The notes under the pieces: generated by a model
What the model saw: the letters and a program-made list of their open reading frames with translations, nothing else
Told to the model about the DNA's origin: nothing
Databases searched by the model: none
Source of the DNA: Caldifarciminota bacterium
Lineage (GTDB): Bacteria; Hydrothermota; Hydrothermia; S141-80
Direction: 5' to 3'
NCBI GenBank assembly: GCA_027053375.1
Contig: JALUJC010000327.1
Span: 1 to 6,965, forward strand
Length of the DNA: 6,965 bases
Translations under genes and position numbers: made by a program
In this document: positions 4,586 through 6,965 of the stretch, piece by piece
How the letters are laid out: each line of letters opens with the position of its first letter
Position numbering within the stretch: position 1 is the stretch's first letter

Positions 4586-6580
4586 ATGCTCACCACGGTG
4601 GAACGGGTGCTGTTTCTGGTGGCGCTTTTGGCATCTGGCTATGGCACCTATCGCGGTTTCTCCCGCATCTTCCAGGCTGTTGCCCGGGGGCAGGAAGACG
4701 GCCGAAAACCGCACTGGGGTCCCGCCCTACTGGCCGTTCTCGCCCAGATTCCGGTGTTTCGTGCACGGCGCTGGACCAGCCTTTTCCATGCCTTCATCTT
4801 CTTCGGGTTTCTGATCTATGGACTGGTGAACCTGCAGGACGCCCTGGCGGGCTACGTGGCGGGGTTTCAGATCTTCGGAACCACCCCGCTGCAGGCGCTG
4901 TTCGCCGGCATCACCGATCTCTTCTCCGTGCTGGTGCTGGTGGGCATCGTCTATTTCGTTCTCCGCCGTTATGTGTTCCAGGACCCGCGGCTCAGGTTTT
5001 CCGACCGGGTTCGCCTGCACCCGGCCGTTCCCCGGGGGATCCCGAAAGACTCGCTGATTGTTGCCGCCTTTATTTTCTTCCACGTGGGCTTCAGGCTGTT
5101 CGGTCGGGGTGCTGAACTGGCCCTTACCGGGGAACCCGGTACCACCGAACCCTTCGCCACCGCCCTTGCCAGCATGCTGAGCGGCCTCTCCCCCACCACC
5201 CTGACCGTGCTGGTCCACGTGTCCTGGTGGATGGCCCTGGGACTGATCCTGGCCTTCTTTCCCTATTTCCCCTATTCCAAGCATATCCATCTTTTCTTTG
5301 CACCGGTCAAGTGGGCCTATCGGCTGGACGCGCCCATGAACCGGATTCCTCCCATGAACCTGGAAGACGAGTCCGTGGAGCAGTTCGGCGTGGCCCGGCT
5401 GGAGCATCTTCCGCGCAGCCAGCTGCTGGATCCCTATGCCTGCATCATGTGCAACCGGTGCCAGGAGGTCTGTCCGGCTTATACCACCGGGAAGTCCCTG
5501 TCTCCTTCGGCACTGATCATCAACATGCGCTACGAACTGAACAAAACCCTGAGCGATTTCGCCTCCGGCGCGGAATCCCGTCCGCTGCTCTCCTTCGCCC
5601 TGGATGACGAAGCCCTCTGGAGCTGTACCACCTGCGGAGCCTGCATGGAGATCTGTCCGGTGGGCAACGAACAGATGCAGATCCTGCTGGGACTGCGCCA
5701 GGACCGTGTGCTGATGGAAAGTGATTTCCCCACCGAACTCAACACCATGTTTACAGGTATTGAGCGCATGGCCAATCCCTGGAATCTGCACGCCTCTGAG
5801 CGGATGAAGTGGGCCGAAGGGCTGGAGGTTCCCACGGTAAGGGACAACCCCGACTTTGACGTCCTGCTCTGGGTGGGTTGTGCGGCGGCCAGCGACGACC
5901 GGGCGAAGAAGATCGCCCGCAGCGTGGTAAAGGTCTTTCAGGCGGCGGGGGTGAACTTTGCTGTGCTGGGAGAGGAGGAGAAGTGCACGGGAGATCCGGC
6001 GCGCAGGGCGGGGAACGAGTACTTTTTCCAGATGCGCGCCATGGAAAACGTGGAAATCCTGAACAGCCACAACGTGAAGCGCATCGTGACCCTCTGTCCC
6101 CACTGCTACAACACCCTGAAGAACGAATACCCGGACTTCGGCGGTCATTATGAGGTCTACCATCACAGCCAGTTCCTGGAAGATCTTCTGAAATCCGGGA
6201 AACTCCGGATCAAGAAACCGCAGGAACACAAAGCGGTGTTTCACGATCCCTGCTATCTGGGACGTCACAACAACGAGTATGAAGCACCCCGCTTTATCCT
6301 TCAGAACACGGTGAAGGAGCTTACCGAGATGCCCCGTTCCCGCAACCGGAGTTTCTGCTGCGGTGCCGGGGGAGCCCAGATGTTCAAGGAGGAAGCGGGG
6401 GATCAAAAGATCAACCTGGTGCGGACCCGGGAAGCCCTCCAGACCGGAGCCGACACCATTGTGACCGGCTGCCCCTTCTGCATGCGGATGCTCACCGATG
6501 GCGTGAACGCCGAGGCGCCAGAGGGGCAGGTGGCGGTCAAGGACCTGGCGGAAGTGCTCGCAGAAGCGCTGGACGCCTGA
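4586..6580 (+). CDS. Membrane cytochrome b / iron-sulfur oxidoreductase, HdrD-like (DUF224/CCG domains)
   Basis: A 664-residue fusion of a NarI/DsrM-like membrane part with an HdrD-like iron-sulfur part. Five hydrophobic segments lie near 6-27, 66-90, 103-127, 155-175 and 205-228. H68, H166, H211, H233 and H235 are candidate heme b ligands. Two ferredoxin-type clusters follow: C286, C289, C292, C296 and C347, C350, C353, C357. Two CCG domains come next: C432, C467 and C504/C507, in which the usual CC pair reads Lys-Cys; and C556, C591-C592 and C629/C632, a complete set that could hold a non-cubane [4Fe-4S] cluster. Proteins of this layout pass electrons between the quinone pool and soluble partners; some act as electron-transfer-flavoprotein:menaquinone oxidoreductases. 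That role is inferred, since no etf genes are visible here. The start has AGGGAGG 6 nt before ATG. It follows the peptidase gene by 15 nt. Confidence 0.9.
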   Translation: MLTTVERVLFLVALLASGYGTYRGFSRIFQAVARGQEDGRKPHWGPALLAVLAQIPVFRARRWTSLFHAFIFFGFLIYGLVNLQDALAGYVAGFQIFGTTPLQALFAGITDLFSVLVLVGIVYFVLRRYVFQDPRLRFSDRVRLHPAVPRGIPKDSLIVAAFIFFHVGFRLFGRGAELALTGEPGTTEPFATALASMLSGLSPTTLTVLVHVSWWMALGLILAFFPYFPYSKHIHLFFAPVKWAYRLDAPMNRIPPMNLEDESVEQFGVARLEHLPRSQLLDPYACIMCNRCQEVCPAYTTGKSLSPSALIINMRYELNKTLSDFASGAESRPLLSFALDDEALWSCTTCGACMEICPVGNEQMQILLGLRQDRVLMESDFPTELNTMFTGIERMANPWNLHASERMKWAEGLEVPTVRDNPDFDVLLWVGCAAASDDRAKKIARSVVKVFQAAGVNFAVLGEEEKCTGDPARRAGNEYFFQMRAMENVEILNSHNVKRIVTLCPHCYNTLKNEYPDFGGHYEVYHHSQFLEDLLKSGKLRIKKPQEHKAVFHDPCYLGRHNNEYEAPRFILQNTVKELTEMPRSRNRSFCCGAGGAQMFKEEAGDQKINLVRTREALQTGADTIVTGCPFCMRMLTDGVNAEAPEGQVAVKDLAEVLAEALDA

Positions 6581-6590
6581 CCCGAAAAAG

Positions 6591-6596
6591 AAGGAG
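6591..6596 (+). promoter_or_regulatory. Ribosome binding site that decides a TTG start
   Basis: AAGGAG lies 8 nt before TTG 6605 and 14 nt before the next in-frame candidate, GTG 6611. No ATG lies at useful spacing; ATG 6635 would remove most of the hydrophobic N terminus. This favours TTG. Confidence 0.55.
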
Positions 6597-6604
6597 AACG
6601 TCCT

Positions 6605-6965
6605 TTGTGGGTGTGGTTTTTGCTTGCGGGAGGAATGGGGGCGAGCATCACCCTGCCCCCGCCGGTGGCCCGGGGACCTGTGCTGGACGGGGAGCTGGAA
6701 CCCCTCTGGAAGACCCATGGGGTGGAGATCTCCCGGTTCATCCAGGTTCGGCCAGATGAGGGAGAACCCATCACGGAACCCACACGCGCCTATCTTCTGA
6801 CCACCCGGGAGGCGCTGTATATTGCTTTTGATGCCCGCACCCCGCACCGGAAACCCCAGGCCTATCTGGGTCGGTGGGACCGGGTGGACGGGGACCGGGT
6901 GGGGGTCTATCTGGATCCCTTTGGAGATGGTCAGAACGCCTATGAATTTGAGGTGAACGCCGCAG
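6605..6965 (+). CDS. N-terminal part of a DUF5916 / CBM9-like domain protein (partial, 3' end outside window)
   Basis: The first 120 codons of a longer protein. After a short hydrophobic start (WVWFLLAGGMGASI), which may be a signal peptide although it lacks a basic n-region, comes the opening of a carbohydrate-binding-family-9-like domain as found in DUF5916 proteins: GPVLDGELEPLWK, a VRPDEGEP stretch, ALYIAFDA, RVDGDRVGVYLDPFGDG and YEFEVNAA. These fit the family's usual pattern of a D-G-x-L-x-x-x-W opening, a P-x-E-G-x-P segment, and D-R-x-x-V-x-L-D-P-F followed by F-E-V-N. Family members are long, secreted or outer-membrane-linked proteins of poorly known function, often with a C-terminal beta-barrel-like part that would lie outside this window. 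The gene follows the iron-sulfur gene by 24 nt and is probably in the same transcript. The TTG start is the main uncertainty. Confidence 0.75.
   Translation, partial: MWVWFLLAGGMGASITLPPPVARGPVLDGELEPLWKTHGVEISRFIQVRPDEGEPITEPTRAYLLTTREALYIAFDARTPHRKPQAYLGRWDRVDGDRVGVYLDPFGDGQNAYEFEVNAA

Noticed and set aside
2036..5435. Many GGATCC hexamers scattered across the genes, considered as a possible uptake or signal sequence.
   Set aside because: They occur in coding frames as common codon pairs (for example Trp-Ile or Asp-Pro contexts) without regular spacing or orientation. A genome-wide count would be needed to claim enrichment.
4727..6847. A 706-codon open frame on the minus strand.
   Set aside because: It lies antisense to the iron-sulfur gene, whose cysteine motifs, membrane segments and ribosome site are unmistakable. 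The frame is Gly/His/Gln-rich with no recognisable domain; long antisense frames are expected in GC-rich coding DNA.

Overview
The window looks like an ordinary, tightly packed chromosomal segment from a GC-rich bacterium (roughly 60% GC by eye, C/G-ending codons, proteins rich in Arg, Glu and Leu). That composition, and the short single-domain versions of CinA and PurE, would suit a thermophile. The lineage cannot be fixed from the sequence. The pairing of a cytochrome/iron-sulfur heterodisulfide-reductase-like protein with a DUF5916 protein is something I associate with Bacteroidota/Rhodothermota/Gemmatimonadota-type bacteria, and that is only a guess. I see no mobile element, phage gene, tRNA, rRNA or CRISPR array.

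Layout. Bases 2-136 are the last 44 codons of an unrecognised plus-strand gene, followed by a strong GC-rich hairpin (146-173) that is probably its terminator. Immediately after it, 181-1074 encodes a FemAB/GNAT-like acyltransferase. This gene meets a minus-strand gene tail to tail, with one base between the stop codons. The minus-strand gene (1076-1540) encodes a small, highly charged helical protein of no family I recognise; I find three copies of a ~25-residue helical repeat in it. A 94-bp intergenic region (1541-1634) carries two divergent sigma-70-like promoters whose -35 boxes lie 7 bp apart.

From 1635 to the end of the window all genes run on the plus strand and overlap or nearly touch, as in an operon: a CinA-type MoaB-like domain protein without the amidase domain; a PurE-family protein overlapping it by 20 nt; a CYTH (triphosphate tunnel) protein overlapping by 4 nt; an M24 Xaa-Pro peptidase overlapping by 4 nt; after 15 nt, a 664-residue membrane cytochrome/iron-sulfur protein of the HdrD/DUF224 type; and, after 24 nt, the start of a DUF5916 (CBM9-like) protein that runs off the end. 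A near-consensus promoter (TTGACA, 17 bp, TACAAT) sits inside the end of the CYTH gene, so the peptidase and redox genes can be transcribed separately from the cinA-purE-CYTH group.

How they work together. The first three operon genes all belong to families acting on nucleotides or phosphorylated small molecules, but no purK or other purine gene is present. The Fe-S protein probably passes electrons to or from the quinone pool, possibly with electron-transfer flavoprotein, whose genes are not in this window. I do not see a clear new defence or mobile system. The points most worth following are the repeat protein, the PurE with Ala in place of the usual His at position 75, and the promoter architecture (a likely leaderless cinA and a promoter forming the CYTH tail).
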